Origin: Rhizobium sp. BK418
GTDB taxonomy: Bacteria; Pseudomonadota; Alphaproteobacteria; Rhizobiales; Rhizobiaceae
Direction of reading: 5' to 3'
Length of the DNA stretch: 64,000 nt
Assembly (NCBI RefSeq): GCF_004341105.1
Contig: NZ_SLZK01000001.1
Location: 124,001-188,000 of the forward strand
Made by a program: the position numbers and the translations under genes
Shown: positions 17,475-26,812 of the stretch, in pieces
How positions within the stretch are numbered: the first letter of the stretch is position 1
Layout of the letters: each line of letters starts with the position of its first letter
Notes under the pieces: generated by a model
The model's input: only the letters and a program-made list of their open reading frames with translations
What the model was told of the DNA's origin: nothing
The model's database searches: none

Positions 17475-18416
17475 TCAGCGATAGATGATCTGCGCGTGCT
17501 TGCGCAGTTCATCCAGATATTTGGTGCTGTTTTCGTTTTCCGGCGCTGCAGTCTTGTCCGACTTGGCCTTGGCGAGATCCTCCTGACGGAACACCATTTC
17601 TGCCGCCTGGTCATCCGAAACCTGGCGCTGGCTGCAGATTGCCAAATATTCTACGCCCTTATCGGTTACGCGTGTTGCCGTCGTATTGCCCTTGGCCTGG
17701 GCAACGAGGTCCTTCCATTCTGCTGGAATTTCCGGGGCGAGCATGCGGCCAAGATCGCGCACGGAAACATCCCGCATGGTGGCGGCGAAAGTCTTTGCCT
17801 GATCGCATCCGGGATATTTGGAGCGCGACGCCTCGGCCTCGCCCTTGCGCTTGGCCGTGATCGCGTCACGCTTGGCTGCGGGGACCACGAAGATGATCTG
17901 CTGCAATATGTATTCCGTCGTCACCGGCTTCTGCTTATTGTTCTGCATCATACGGTTGACCAGATCATAATTCGAGATGCGCGCACTGGAGCCGTAGCGC
18001 GCATTGACGAGACGCGGCCAGCTCATCTGCACGGCAATGAAGTTCTTGAAATGATCGACGCCGACACCGGCGCGGTCGAGGATCTGTGACATCTGCTCGA
18101 CGGAAAGCTTGTTGCTGGCGGCGAAACGGGCGAAGGAAGCGTTGACGTCGTCCTGCGAAACCGACATGCGCACGCGGGAGATTTCCTGCCGCTTCAGCGT
18201 CTCGTCGACGAGCTGTTCTTCGGCAGCCTTGGCATCGGGCTTCAAGCGCTGCAGGCGCATGAAGGCCTGTCGCTTGGCAACATCGCCGCTGGTAATGGCG
18301 GTACCGTTTACCACTGCCTTGACTTCGCTGGCGGCGACGACGGGGGTGCTGAAGGCAACAAGCATCAGGGTTGCGCCTGCAACAAGTGCGGTTACGGATT
18401 TCTTCGCGTCAATCAT
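17475..18416 (-). CDS. SurA-like periplasmic chaperone
   Basis: The 313-residue product has a signal peptide (hydrophobic 8-28, ending V-V-A-A-S-E), then a SurA N-terminal chaperone domain ([11 protein letters not shown], typical of SurA/PpiD). The C-terminal part resembles the first parvulin region only weakly, and the protein is shorter than E. coli SurA (428), so prolyl isomerase activity is doubtful. SurA-type proteins escort outer membrane proteins, including LptD. Placement between lptD and pdxA is the classical one. A hairpin at 18570-18594 separates it from lptD, so it may have its own promoter. Confidence 0.85.
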   Translation of the reverse strand: MIDAKKSVTALVAGATLMLVAFSTPVVAASEVKAVVNGTAITSGDVAKRQAFMRLQRLKPDAKAAEEQLVDETLKRQEISRVRMSVSQDDVNASFARFAASNKLSVEQMSQILDRAGVGVDHFKNFIAVQMSWPRLVNARYGSSARISNYDLVNRMMQNNKQKPVTTEYILQQIIFVVPAAKRDAITAKRKGEAEASRSKYPGCDQAKTFAATMRDVSVRDLGRMLAPEIPAEWKDLVAQAKGNTTATRVTDKGVEYLAICSQRQVSDDQAAEMVFRQEDLAKAKSDKTAAPENENSTKYLDELRKHAQIIYR

Positions 18417-18569
18417 CTATTGACCTCCCGATAGCGCCGCACGACCCGGCGCGCGGCGTTCTTACCATAGACCGAGACGAGCGGAAATCGCATCTCTTAC
18501 TCTGCGACACCCTATGCCTCACATAATAACTGGTCGCAATGTCCTGCACAGGGTTACGGCGAAAGAATG

Positions 18570-18594
18570 GCTCGGCCGGAGATTCCGGCCGAGC
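18570..18594 (-). terminator. Hairpin after lptD
   Basis: GCTCGGCCGG and CCGGCCGAGC form a perfect 10-base stem with a 5-base loop, beginning 9 bases past the lptD stop on the minus strand. The tail (CATTCTTTC) is only partly U-rich, so it may be a leaky terminator between the lptFGD and surA-pdxA-rsmA groups. Confidence 0.6.
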
Positions 18595-18603
18595 AATCTG
18601 TCG

Positions 18604-20958
18604 TCAAAGGCTGTTTGCAGAGTCACCCGTGCCCAGTCGGATATCGCCGAGCGTGCGGAAGGTCAGGCGTGCAGCAATCGTCCAGTCGCTTGCCGTCTGA
18701 TCCGTCGTATCGCGCCTATCCACGTAGGCGATGGTGAAGATGGTGCACTCGTCCTCATAGGAAATGCCGAGCGTCTGTCTTGTAACGACGTCGTTGTTCA
18801 AATCCCAGGCGATGCCTCCGAAGATCGACCAGTAATCCTGGAACTTGACCCGGCTGCTTACCTGAACCTCATCTTGGTCTTCGGCAAAGCCGTAGGCCGG
18901 CTGCGCGCTCACGTGCGTATAGGTCACCTGGCCCGAGAAGGTGTCGTTCTGATAGGCCGTTGTCAGGTCGCCGCGATTAAAGGAGAAATCCTTTTCATCC
19001 AGCCGGTAGGATGCTGCCACGGAGAGGCCGAAAGGCATCTCGATGCCACCCAGTCCGACATAGTCGGAACGGTCGGTCTCAAGACCGGAATCGGCGCCGA
19101 CATTCACGAGGTCGTCGGTCGCAAATGAATTCTGACCGGCGAGCTGATAGGACTGTCCAAAGATGCCGTGCAGCTTATAGCCGCTGTCGAAGGTGCCGGT
19201 ATACTGGAAGCCGACATTTGCGCGCGTGCCGCCCTCGATACGATCGTAGCCCGAGAATCTGTCGCGATCGAAAAGGTTGGTCGCATCGAAGACGAAGCTC
19301 TGCGCATCTTCATTCGGTAGTCGGCCGGCGAGAGGTTCATCCGGTCGTGCGTAGATCTGCGCGATCGGCTCCAGGACATGCGTGCTGTTGCTTGTCGTGA
19401 ACAGGATCGGGTAACGCATTTCCAGCCCAGCCGTCACCATTCCGCGCGTTGCCGCATTATCGTCGAGATAATTGCCGGCATACGGAACGCCATTGGCATC
19501 GACGGGACTGTCCATATTGAGCGCGAAAGCATCGCCGCGTGCCGCGAGCAACGGCGTAATAACCAGCCCGGTAGGTGTTACGTAGGTGCGCTTCCACTGT
19601 ATTTCCGTGCTTAAACGGGTCGTCTGCCCTTCCAGGCCTCGGAAGCGGTCGAAACCTGCGACATTGTAGAAGTCGTCGTGAGTGCGCGAAATATTGGTCA
19701 GATTGACATCGGCGGAAAGCTCACCGCCAGCAAGCGGCTGTGGCGCGACATAGTGATAGTCAAGCGTCGGATAGACGATCGCCTGCTGTTTTTCCGCGGT
19801 ATTGTTGCGATCGGCATCCTGAACGTCGAAATAGAAAGAGCGCAGATCGAAGTAATTACGCTTGCCGAGACCCGTCAGATAGACGGTGTTGGCGTGCGGC
19901 GAGTTGTCGTAGCCATCGATCTTGTAGGTGCGCGAGAAGTTGTTGTCGCTCTGCACCATGACATCCCAGCCGAAGCTCCAGCGGGGATTGATCCTGAAAT
20001 GCCCCGCCGACGCGATCATGCCGCGCTGTTTGGCTTCGGCATCGCTTGTACCCTCGCTGAAATTGCTAGGGTTCATCTGATCGATGCCGGCGAGGTGCAT
20101 CGTCATCGTGCCGTTTTCGAAACGGCGGCGGTATTCCCCCTCGAGCATGAAGCCTTGCGAGGTATAGCCGGTACCTGTGACGGTGAAATCCGAGCTCGGA
20201 GAAATGACGTAATAATAGGGAACGTGAAGACCGTAGCCGAGATTTTGCGACACGCTCATCGTCGGGAACAGGAAGCCCGACTTGCGCTTCACGGTATTGT
20301 CGGGGACTTCGATCCACGGAACGTAGGCGAGCGAATGGCCGAACATCTGGAAGCGCGCGTGCTCGAGCCGGATCGTGTGCTTCTCGCCGTTTTGAATGAC
20401 TTTTTCGGCCTTGACCTGCCACAAGGGCGCGCTGTCAGGCTTCTCGGAGCAGGGCAGGCAGGCCGTGTAGACGCCCTTGTTGAGAATCATCTGGGTGCCG
20501 CCGACACGTTGGCCGGTTTCGGCAACGAGGCGGGTATTGTCGCTGGTCTCGACACGCAGCGCATTCAAGAAGCCGTCCGCGAAGTTGTCGGTCACATCGA
20601 GGCTGTCGGCATAGATACGGTTGCCGTCAGGGGTCACCATTTCGATGTTGCCGGTCGCCATCATCCGGCCGGTTTGCTGGTTATAGTCGACTTTCTGGGC
20701 GACCATCTTGTAGCCGCCGTAATTGATCTGCACGCCGCCGATCGCGGAGACGATCTGCTGGTCCTTGTTATAAACGAGTTCGTTTGCCGACAGCATCAGT
20801 TTTGCGTCCGGCGAGATATTGCTGCCGATCGCAGGCATGCCTGCAGTGTTTTCCTGGGTGTAGGCCGCAGGAGCACTTTCAAAATAGATACACAGAGCTG
20901 CGCCTAAGAGCAGGGCAACCAACTGCTTACTAAAATTCTCGCGGTCGCCTACCGCCAC
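18604..20958 (-). CDS. lptD: LPS-assembly outer membrane protein LptD
   Basis: LptD is the beta-barrel that inserts lipopolysaccharide into the outer leaflet. The 784-residue product starts with a signal peptide (hydrophobic about 12-24) and an OstA/LptA-like beta-jellyroll (A-N-E-L-V-Y-N-K-D-Q-Q, then I-Y-A-D-S-L-D-V-T-D). A long barrel rich in aromatic strands follows, ending F-R-T-L-G-D-I-R-L-G-T-G. I chose the GTG at 20956-20958, which overlaps the lptG stop by one base and has AGGAGGA eight bases upstream; a longer frame to 21024 would lie inside lptG. A C-x-x-C pair (C-L-P-C) lies in the jellyroll/barrel junction region. The partner LptE is not in the window. Confidence 0.95.
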   Translation of the reverse strand: MAVGDRENFSKQLVALLLGAALCIYFESAPAAYTQENTAGMPAIGSNISPDAKLMLSANELVYNKDQQIVSAIGGVQINYGGYKMVAQKVDYNQQTGRMMATGNIEMVTPDGNRIYADSLDVTDNFADGFLNALRVETSDNTRLVAETGQRVGGTQMILNKGVYTACLPCSEKPDSAPLWQVKAEKVIQNGEKHTIRLEHARFQMFGHSLAYVPWIEVPDNTVKRKSGFLFPTMSVSQNLGYGLHVPYYYVISPSSDFTVTGTGYTSQGFMLEGEYRRRFENGTMTMHLAGIDQMNPSNFSEGTSDAEAKQRGMIASAGHFRINPRWSFGWDVMVQSDNNFSRTYKIDGYDNSPHANTVYLTGLGKRNYFDLRSFYFDVQDADRNNTAEKQQAIVYPTLDYHYVAPQPLAGGELSADVNLTNISRTHDDFYNVAGFDRFRGLEGQTTRLSTEIQWKRTYVTPTGLVITPLLAARGDAFALNMDSPVDANGVPYAGNYLDDNAATRGMVTAGLEMRYPILFTTSNSTHVLEPIAQIYARPDEPLAGRLPNEDAQSFVFDATNLFDRDRFSGYDRIEGGTRANVGFQYTGTFDSGYKLHGIFGQSYQLAGQNSFATDDLVNVGADSGLETDRSDYVGLGGIEMPFGLSVAASYRLDEKDFSFNRGDLTTAYQNDTFSGQVTYTHVSAQPAYGFAEDQDEVQVSSRVKFQDYWSIFGGIAWDLNNDVVTRQTLGISYEDECTIFTIAYVDRRDTTDQTASDWTIAARLTFRTLGDIRLGTGDSANSL

Positions 20959-22046
20959 TAGCCATCCTCCTGATGAAGCAAAATCGTTGCGCCTAAAGCG
21001 AGCGCCACGATCACCGGTATCCAAGTCGCCACAAACGGCGGCACGACACCGCTGCTTCCGAATGCTTTTACAAGCACGGTGACGACATAAAGCATGAAGC
21101 CTGAAAGGATTCCACCCAGAATCACAGAGCGTGATTGGTTGAACCGGCTAAATTTCAGAGACACTGTTGCAGCAATGAGAGTCATGGCCACCAACAGCAG
21201 CGGTTGCGATAGCAGCGAGTTGAACTGAGTCTCAAGCGCCTTGGTGGAAATTCCAAAGGATTTGGCAGCAGCAATGCGGTTGGAAAGATCAAAGAAACCA
21301 ATTGTTTCCGGCGCGGTCAGCCGCTCCTTGATGAAGTCCTGCTTCAGGTTGGTACGAAGCTGTTCCGAAACCTTACGCACCGGGATTTCCCCAGGCTTGC
21401 GTTCGATGACGTTGTTAAGCTGCCAGTAACCATCTTCCAATTTAGCAGATGAGGCGTCCTGCCGCAGAATGACCTCACCGCTGCTGTCAAAGTGGATAAG
21501 GACCGCGTCGACGAGCAGTGTGCCGTTCTCCAGCACGGTTTTGGCGCCGATGATGACATCGTCCCGACCGCTGATCTGACGCAGCCACGGAACCTGCAGC
21601 GCCTTGATCATGGCATTGTCCTGACCACGCCACGCCGTTTCGAATTGTGTTGCCTGCCTTTGGCCCCAGGCGGCGAGCGGATTGAGCGCCACCACCGTCA
21701 GTACGCCGAGAATCAGCGATCCGGCGATAAAGGGCAGCATGAACTGCCAGACCGAGATACCGGCCGCACGGGTGACGACGAGTTCGTATTTCCGATTGAG
21801 GCCTATCAGTACGGTGATGCCGACGAACAGCGCCACGAAGGGAATCGTTTGCTGCAGGATCAGCGGCAGTCGAACTGCGGTAAGCAGTACGGCACCACCC
21901 AGCGTGTAGCCGGGAAAATTGGAGATGCGGCTTGCCGTCTCGCTGAAGTCGAGCAGAAAGGTGATGGCGCTCATGCCGATCAGGAACCACATCGTGGTCG
22001 TGACATAGCGGCGGAAGAAATACCGCGACAATGTTCCGAAAATCAT
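20958..22046 (-). CDS. lptG: LPS export ABC transporter permease LptG
   Basis: The 362-residue YjgP/YjgQ-family permease has six predicted membrane helices with a large periplasmic domain between helices 3 and 4 (about 130-265). With LptF and the LptB ATPase it extracts LPS from the inner membrane. Its start (22044-22046) overlaps the lptF stop in an ATGA, and its stop overlaps the lptD start, so the three genes are translationally coupled. Confidence 0.95.
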   Translation of the reverse strand: MIFGTLSRYFFRRYVTTTMWFLIGMSAITFLLDFSETASRISNFPGYTLGGAVLLTAVRLPLILQQTIPFVALFVGITVLIGLNRKYELVVTRAAGISVWQFMLPFIAGSLILGVLTVVALNPLAAWGQRQATQFETAWRGQDNAMIKALQVPWLRQISGRDDVIIGAKTVLENGTLLVDAVLIHFDSSGEVILRQDASSAKLEDGYWQLNNVIERKPGEIPVRKVSEQLRTNLKQDFIKERLTAPETIGFFDLSNRIAAAKSFGISTKALETQFNSLLSQPLLLVAMTLIAATVSLKFSRFNQSRSVILGGILSGFMLYVVTVLVKAFGSSGVVPPFVATWIPVIVALALGATILLHQEDG

Positions 22047-23224
22047 TGCGCAGCGCCTCCGCCGGTCCGGCCGGTCGCGGCAAGAACCCGCTTCTGCGCG
22101 CGCTTCCACATTGTCGAAGTCCGGTTTCTCACGGCCAGCGGCATGGCGAGCCGCTTATGCATGTTCAGGAAAACAATCGAAACCAGGCTGGTCACGATCG
22201 GGATCGCGTAGAGGATCGGAATATAGGCCGTGTTCTTGTCGATCTGGTTGGCAACGTAAAACGCCGCCCAGCGCAGCACGAATGCGAGGCCCAGTGCTCC
22301 AATCATCGGATGCAATCGCGCCTCGCGATGCGATCGCGCATCTCCGGCTATGGCAAGGGAGAAAAGCGCAAAAACAAAGGGAAGCATCCAGTCGGTCAGG
22401 CGGCGATGCAGTTCGGCAGTATAGCTGCCGGGCTTGGCGATATAGTCGGGATCTTTCGGATCGGGATTGAGCAGGAAGGCGAGATCACGGTCGCTGGCGC
22501 GAAGCGTGGCCTGTCCGTTATTTTCCGTCATGTCCGAAAGGTCGAAGGAATAGGAATCGAACTTGATGACGGAGACGTTGCCATCGGTCGTTTTGCGATG
22601 GACTTCGCCGTCATGCATGATCAGCGACGTGCCGACATCATCCACAGCACCCTCCCGCGCATAATAGATGAGCTCGTAATTCGGATCGCGCTCGTCGGCG
22701 ACGAAGAGGCCCTTCAGCGTGCGGCCGGCGAGCCGCTGCGAGATCTGCACATAAAGGCCTTCGTCGATCTTGCGGAAGGTCTTTTCCTCGATCACGGATG
22801 AAAGAAGGTCGGCATAGGTGGCGGCGATCATCTCGCGCACGACCGTCTTCGCGCGTGGCTCGACGACATTGTCGACGAATAACGAGAAGACGCTGACGAG
22901 GATCGCCAGGAGCAGGATCGGTCGCGCCAGGATGGTGCGGCGAGCCCCGGCTGCGTCGATCACTGTCAGCTCGGAATCGTTATTCATCGTCGTCAGCGTC
23001 TGGGTGATGCCGATGACGAGGGCGAAGGGCAGCACGATAGGAATGATCGACGGCAGGATCAGCGTCGCAAGCATTGCGAAAGAGCCTATCGACTGGCCGC
23101 TATCGGTCACCAGATTGATGCGCTGCAGAACCTGGGTGGTCCAGATGATCGCGAGCACCGGGAGCAGGGCCACAAGAAACATCTGGCCGACACGCCGCAA
23201 TATGTATGTCTCAAGTAGTTTCAT
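22043..23224 (-). CDS. lptF: LPS export ABC transporter permease LptF
   Basis: The 393-residue protein starts M-K-L-L-E-T-Y-I-L-R-R-V, the usual LptF beginning, with a first helix near 15-35 and the conserved pattern of three helices, periplasmic jellyroll and three helices. It is the partner of LptG. The ATG at 23224 was preferred to an upstream one because of family alignment. The 99-base gap to the PAP2 gene holds a TTGTCGC/GCGACAA inverted repeat (23285-23304). Confidence 0.95.
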   Translation of the reverse strand: MKLLETYILRRVGQMFLVALLPVLAIIWTTQVLQRINLVTDSGQSIGSFAMLATLILPSIIPIVLPFALVIGITQTLTTMNNDSELTVIDAAGARRTILARPILLLAILVSVFSLFVDNVVEPRAKTVVREMIAATYADLLSSVIEEKTFRKIDEGLYVQISQRLAGRTLKGLFVADERDPNYELIYYAREGAVDDVGTSLIMHDGEVHRKTTDGNVSVIKFDSYSFDLSDMTENNGQATLRASDRDLAFLLNPDPKDPDYIAKPGSYTAELHRRLTDWMLPFVFALFSLAIAGDARSHREARLHPMIGALGLAFVLRWAAFYVANQIDKNTAYIPILYAIPIVTSLVSIVFLNMHKRLAMPLAVRNRTSTMWKRAQKRVLAATGRTGGGAAQ

Positions 23225-23323
23225 GCTCGCCCTTGAAAGCACCTGCAGGCCGGTATGGCCGACAGGAGATTCCCTCTACGCTGTTTGTCGCGCTTTTGCG
23301 ACAAGCTAGTGTCAAAAATTCAT

Positions 23324-24106
23324 TCAATTTTCAGAATTTTTTTGGCGCTGTGGCGACTCAGCGATGGCCATCAGCGCTGCGAATATCACTACCGAAGACA
23401 ACCATCCGAGAACGACGTCGGAGAGATAATGCGCGCCGAAGGAAAGCCGCATGGCCGGCGTCAAGATCGAAACGGCGGCAACGGGTGCTACCAGCGCATA
23501 GCGCACGGATTTCGGAACGAAGATGAGCAGGCAGAACAGCCAGCCTGCGCTTGCCGCTTCGCCGGAGATGAAGGAACAGTTCGAGACGCATTTGCCGGCC
23601 ATTGAGCCAGCCTCGGCAAAGTGCAGCATGCCGCCGAAAATATCCGTCTGGACCGGGCGCGGCCGGCCCCAATGGTCCTTGAGGACCACATTGACGAGAA
23701 GAACGGGGCCGATGAGCAGCGTGCCGAGCGCGACCTTCAGGTCACGCGCGCGCGAAGCGTTGAATGTCGCGCCATGCTGTTGATAACACTCGGCGAGTTT
23801 CCACAGCATGACGGCGGTAACGACATAGGGAACGTAAAAGAAGAGCGTACGCAAGAGACCGAGAATCGCCTCGCTCCGATAGGGGAAGGCGCCGCAGATC
23901 TGCGTCGCAGGCGCCGATGCGCCGCATGCCTCCCGCACGAAAAAAAGCTGGGAAAAGTAAATATCTATCTCGGGAAAGGCCCGAAAGAGGGCAAGCAGCA
24001 GCCACCAGACCCAGAAGAGCAGCACGAATACGCCGAATGCCGTTTGCGGCAGGCGAATTGCCGGACCCCGCCATCGATTTTTCGAAAAAACTGTCAACGC
24101 AAACAT
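23324..24106 (-). CDS. PAP2 family phosphatase, possible lipid A 4'-phosphatase (LpxF-like)
   Basis: The 260-residue membrane protein has about six hydrophobic helices and the three acid-phosphatase motifs. Motif 1 is KDHWGRPRP (143-151), motif 2 is S-G-E-A (181-184) preceded by N-C-S-F-I, and motif 3 has R220, H226 and D230 (R-L-S-F-G-A-H-Y-L-S-D). Motif 2 has Glu-Ala where classical members have P-S-G-H; as I recall, LpxF-type lipid A phosphatases share an S-G-D/E-A form. It lies directly upstream of lptF on the same strand, which supports a role in lipid A remodelling. Substrate is inferred; LpxE-like or undecaprenyl-type activity cannot be excluded. Confidence 0.75.
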   Translation of the reverse strand: MFALTVFSKNRWRGPAIRLPQTAFGVFVLLFWVWWLLLALFRAFPEIDIYFSQLFFVREACGASAPATQICGAFPYRSEAILGLLRTLFFYVPYVVTAVMLWKLAECYQQHGATFNASRARDLKVALGTLLIGPVLLVNVVLKDHWGRPRPVQTDIFGGMLHFAEAGSMAGKCVSNCSFISGEAASAGWLFCLLIFVPKSVRYALVAPVAAVSILTPAMRLSFGAHYLSDVVLGWLSSVVIFAALMAIAESPQRQKNSEN

Positions 24107-24171
24107 CTACGAAACTGACGAAAACCATTTGGCCGGGCGGCCGCGCGGAACATAACAACTGTCGTCGGCCA

Positions 24172-24200
24172 TTGACAGACCCGCCAAACGCGAAATTATC
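24172..24200 (+). promoter_or_regulatory. Promoter of pepA-holC
   Basis: TTGACA (24172-24177) and ATTATC (24195-24200) are separated by 17 bases, a near-ideal housekeeping promoter. Transcription would start near 24207, about 32 bases before the pepA ATG. Confidence 0.65.
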
Positions 24201-24238
24201 CCTCCGGAACGGATTTGATGAATCCCATCGGAGAAGAC

Positions 24239-25732
24239 ATGTCTGCAAAATTCGAAATTTCATTCTCAAAATCGGCAAAGCTGACTGGCGGCCTCGCGGT
24301 CCTTCTGAAGACATCAGACGCCGATGCCGCGGCCGGGGCTGATATTGCCGATCCGACGGGGGTGATCGCCAAGGCATCGAAGATTGCACGTTTCTCGGCA
24401 AAATCGATGGCAGCCTTGGATCTCGTGGCGCCGGAAGGCGCGCCTGTCGAGCGCATCATCGTCATCGGCTTAGGCAAGACGGCAGACCTTGCCGTTCATG
24501 ACTGGCTGAAGGCCGGTGGCAGCGCCGCCTCGCGGATCAAGAATACCGAGAAGGCAACGGTCTTCATCGACGCGCCGGGTGTAGAGGTCAGCGCCAAGGC
24601 TGCGGCTGATTTCGCCCTCGGCATGCTGCTGCGCGCCTATAGTTTCGATACCTACAAGACGAAGAAGAATGATGATGAGGACAAGCAGCCGAAATCGGTC
24701 AAAGTGACGGTCGTCACGGCTGAGGCGGCTGCCGCCAAGAAAGCCTTTGCGGATGCCGAGGCGATCGCCGGTGGTGTCAATCTCGCCCGCGATCTCGTCA
24801 ACGAGCCGCCGAACGTTCTTGGTCCGATTGAATTTGCAGCCAAAGCCAAGGAACTGGAAAAGCTCGGCGTCGAGGTGGAAGTCCTGACGGAGCGGGAGAT
24901 GCGCCGCCTCGGCATGGGCGCGCTGCTCGGCGTTGCCCAGGGTTCCGTTCGTCCGCCGCGCCTTGCGGTCATGCAGTGGAAGGGCGGCAAGAACAAGGAC
25001 CGGCCGATTGCCTTCATTGGCAAGGGTGTGGTCTTCGATACCGGCGGCATCTCGATCAAGCCGGCCGCCAACATGGAGGACATGAAGGGTGACATGGGCG
25101 GTGCGGCAGCCGTCACCGGCCTCATGTACACGCTCGCCGCGCGCAAGGCGGAGGTCAATGCCGTCGGCATTATCGGTCTTGTGGAAAACATGCCCGACGG
25201 CAACGCTCAGCGCCCGGGCGACATTGTCACCTCCATGTCCGGCCAGACGATTGAAGTGATCAACACGGATGCCGAAGGTCGCCTCGTGCTCTGCGATGCG
25301 CTCTGGTATTGCAATGACCGCTTCAAGCCGCAGTTCATGATCAACCTTGCGACGTTAACCGGCGCTATCATGGTTGCACTCGGCAACGTCTATGCCGGCC
25401 TCTTTTCGAACGACGATCCGCTGTCGGCACAGCTGACCGCGGCCGGTCTCGTGACGAACGAGAAGCTGTGGCGCATGCCGCTCGGCAAGGAATATGACAA
25501 GATGATCGACAGCAAATTCGCTGACGTGAAGAATACCGGGGGCCGTCTTGCCGGATCGATCACCGCGGCGCATTTCCTGAAGCGCTTCGTACAGGATACG
25601 CCCTGGGCGCATCTCGACATTGCCGGTACGGCGATGGGGTCCGTGCAGGACGAGATTAACCAGTCGTGGGCTTCCGGTTTCGGCGTGCGCCTGCTCGATG
25701 AGCTGGTGCGTACGAATTACGAAACACGATGA
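24239..25732 (+). CDS. pepA: Leucyl aminopeptidase PepA
   Basis: This M17 metallopeptidase removes N-terminal residues and acts in the cytoplasm as a hexamer; some members also bind DNA. The 497-residue product has the metal-binding core [17 protein letters not shown]-x-D-M-G-G-A, and N-T-D-A-E-G-R-L, followed by A-T-L-T-G-A. I chose the ATG at 24239 with GGAGAAG upstream and M-S-A-K-F-E as the family start. Its stop overlaps the holC start (ATGA). Confidence 0.96.
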   Translation: MSAKFEISFSKSAKLTGGLAVLLKTSDADAAAGADIADPTGVIAKASKIARFSAKSMAALDLVAPEGAPVERIIVIGLGKTADLAVHDWLKAGGSAASRIKNTEKATVFIDAPGVEVSAKAAADFALGMLLRAYSFDTYKTKKNDDEDKQPKSVKVTVVTAEAAAAKKAFADAEAIAGGVNLARDLVNEPPNVLGPIEFAAKAKELEKLGVEVEVLTEREMRRLGMGALLGVAQGSVRPPRLAVMQWKGGKNKDRPIAFIGKGVVFDTGGISIKPAANMEDMKGDMGGAAAVTGLMYTLAARKAEVNAVGIIGLVENMPDGNAQRPGDIVTSMSGQTIEVINTDAEGRLVLCDALWYCNDRFKPQFMINLATLTGAIMVALGNVYAGLFSNDDPLSAQLTAAGLVTNEKLWRMPLGKEYDKMIDSKFADVKNTGGRLAGSITAAHFLKRFVQDTPWAHLDIAGTAMGSVQDEINQSWASGFGVRLLDELVRTNYETR

Positions 25733-26178
25733 CGGAAATCCTCTTCTACCATCTGACGGAATCGAAGCTGGAAGACGCGCTTCCGCCGTTGCTCGACAAG
25801 AGTGTCGAGCGCGGCTGGCGCGTCGCCGTCCAGATGAAGGAAGCTGTGCGACGCGACGCGCTGGACACGCACCTGTGGACCTATCGGGAGGACAGCTTCC
25901 TGCCGCATGGCACGGACGAGGCCGATTTCGCTGGGGATCAGCCCATTCTCCTGACCACCTCGAGTGATAATGCGAATGCTGCCACCGTCCGCTTCATCGT
26001 CGACGGGGCCGAGCCGCCGCCCGCTGCAGATTATGAGCGGATCGTCTTCATGTTCGATGGCTACGATCAGGAACAGCTCGAAGGTGCTCGCACGCAGTGG
26101 AAAAAGCTTAAAGGCGAGGGCCATAACCTCACCTATTGGCAGCAGACGCCGGAAGGGCGCTGGGAAAAGAAGGCTTGA
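25729..26178 (+). CDS. holC: DNA polymerase III chi subunit HolC
   Basis: The chi subunit links the clamp loader to single-strand binding protein. The 149-residue product starts F-Y-H-L-T-E-S-x-L-E-D-A-L-P and has the [12 protein letters not shown] and P-I-L-L-T-T motifs of the family. It overlaps pepA by four bases, the usual pepA-holC arrangement, and ends convergent with the GrpB gene. Confidence 0.94.
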   Translation: MTEILFYHLTESKLEDALPPLLDKSVERGWRVAVQMKEAVRRDALDTHLWTYREDSFLPHGTDEADFAGDQPILLTTSSDNANAATVRFIVDGAEPPPAADYERIVFMFDGYDQEQLEGARTQWKKLKGEGHNLTYWQQTPEGRWEKKA

Positions 26179-26186
26179 GTCGATCG

Positions 26187-26738
26187 TCAGGCAAGGCTGG
26201 CTTCGGCCAGCACCCGGTCGATGAAATCCTTCTTCGCGCCGGTATATGCCGCGCGGCTTTCGGCAAATTGCTGCGCAAGGCCGATCTTCAAATCCTCATA
26301 GGCCCGCGCGAGAGCCGGATCGCCTCTGAGCCTGTCACGGAAGAAAATATTCCGCCTCCAGTTGAAGCCCTGATATTCGACAACATGGGCGAGATGCGTG
26401 CGCGTTTCGCCTGTAATGCCGCGGCCGAAGAGGTGGTCGTCGGGCACGATATCCGCTCCTGCATAGTCATAGCCGATCTTTTCCATCGGCTCGATGCAGG
26501 CAAGGCCGTCCTCGAAGCGAGGTACGCCGATCAGGATGTCGATGATCGGCTTTGCCTTGATGCCCGGAATGGCGGTGCTGCCGAAATGCTGGATGTCGAT
26601 GGCCAGAGGGCCAAGTGCCTCGCGAATTCTGACCTCTTCCAGTAGATAGGCTTCCCGCCATTTCGCATTGGCGTCGGCAAGCCTGACCGTCAGATGCCGA
26701 ACGCCCAATCCAAACGATTCGTCCTGCTCCTGCTGCAT
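26187..26738 (-). CDS. GrpB family protein (UPF0157)
   Basis: The 183-residue protein belongs to the GrpB/nucleotidyltransferase-like family: H-F-G-S-T-A-I-P-G-I-K-A-K-P-I-I-D-I-L-I-G-V matches the conserved G-S-T-x-V-x-G-x-x-A-K-P-I-I-D-I motif (near 50-72), with later F-R-D-x-L-R. The fold is related to nucleotidyltransferases with the two Asp-type residues; no substrate is established. It is a single gene with no functional hint from its neighbours. Confidence 0.85.
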   Translation of the reverse strand: MQQEQDESFGLGVRHLTVRLADANAKWREAYLLEEVRIREALGPLAIDIQHFGSTAIPGIKAKPIIDILIGVPRFEDGLACIEPMEKIGYDYAGADIVPDDHLFGRGITGETRTHLAHVVEYQGFNWRRNIFFRDRLRGDPALARAYEDLKIGLAQQFAESRAAYTGAKKDFIDRVLAEASLA

Positions 26739-26812
26739 GGAAGCGGCCCCTCAGATGTCGGTGCCGCTATTCTATCATTGTGCAGGAGAGATAGCATCTG
26801 CCGCGAGATCGA

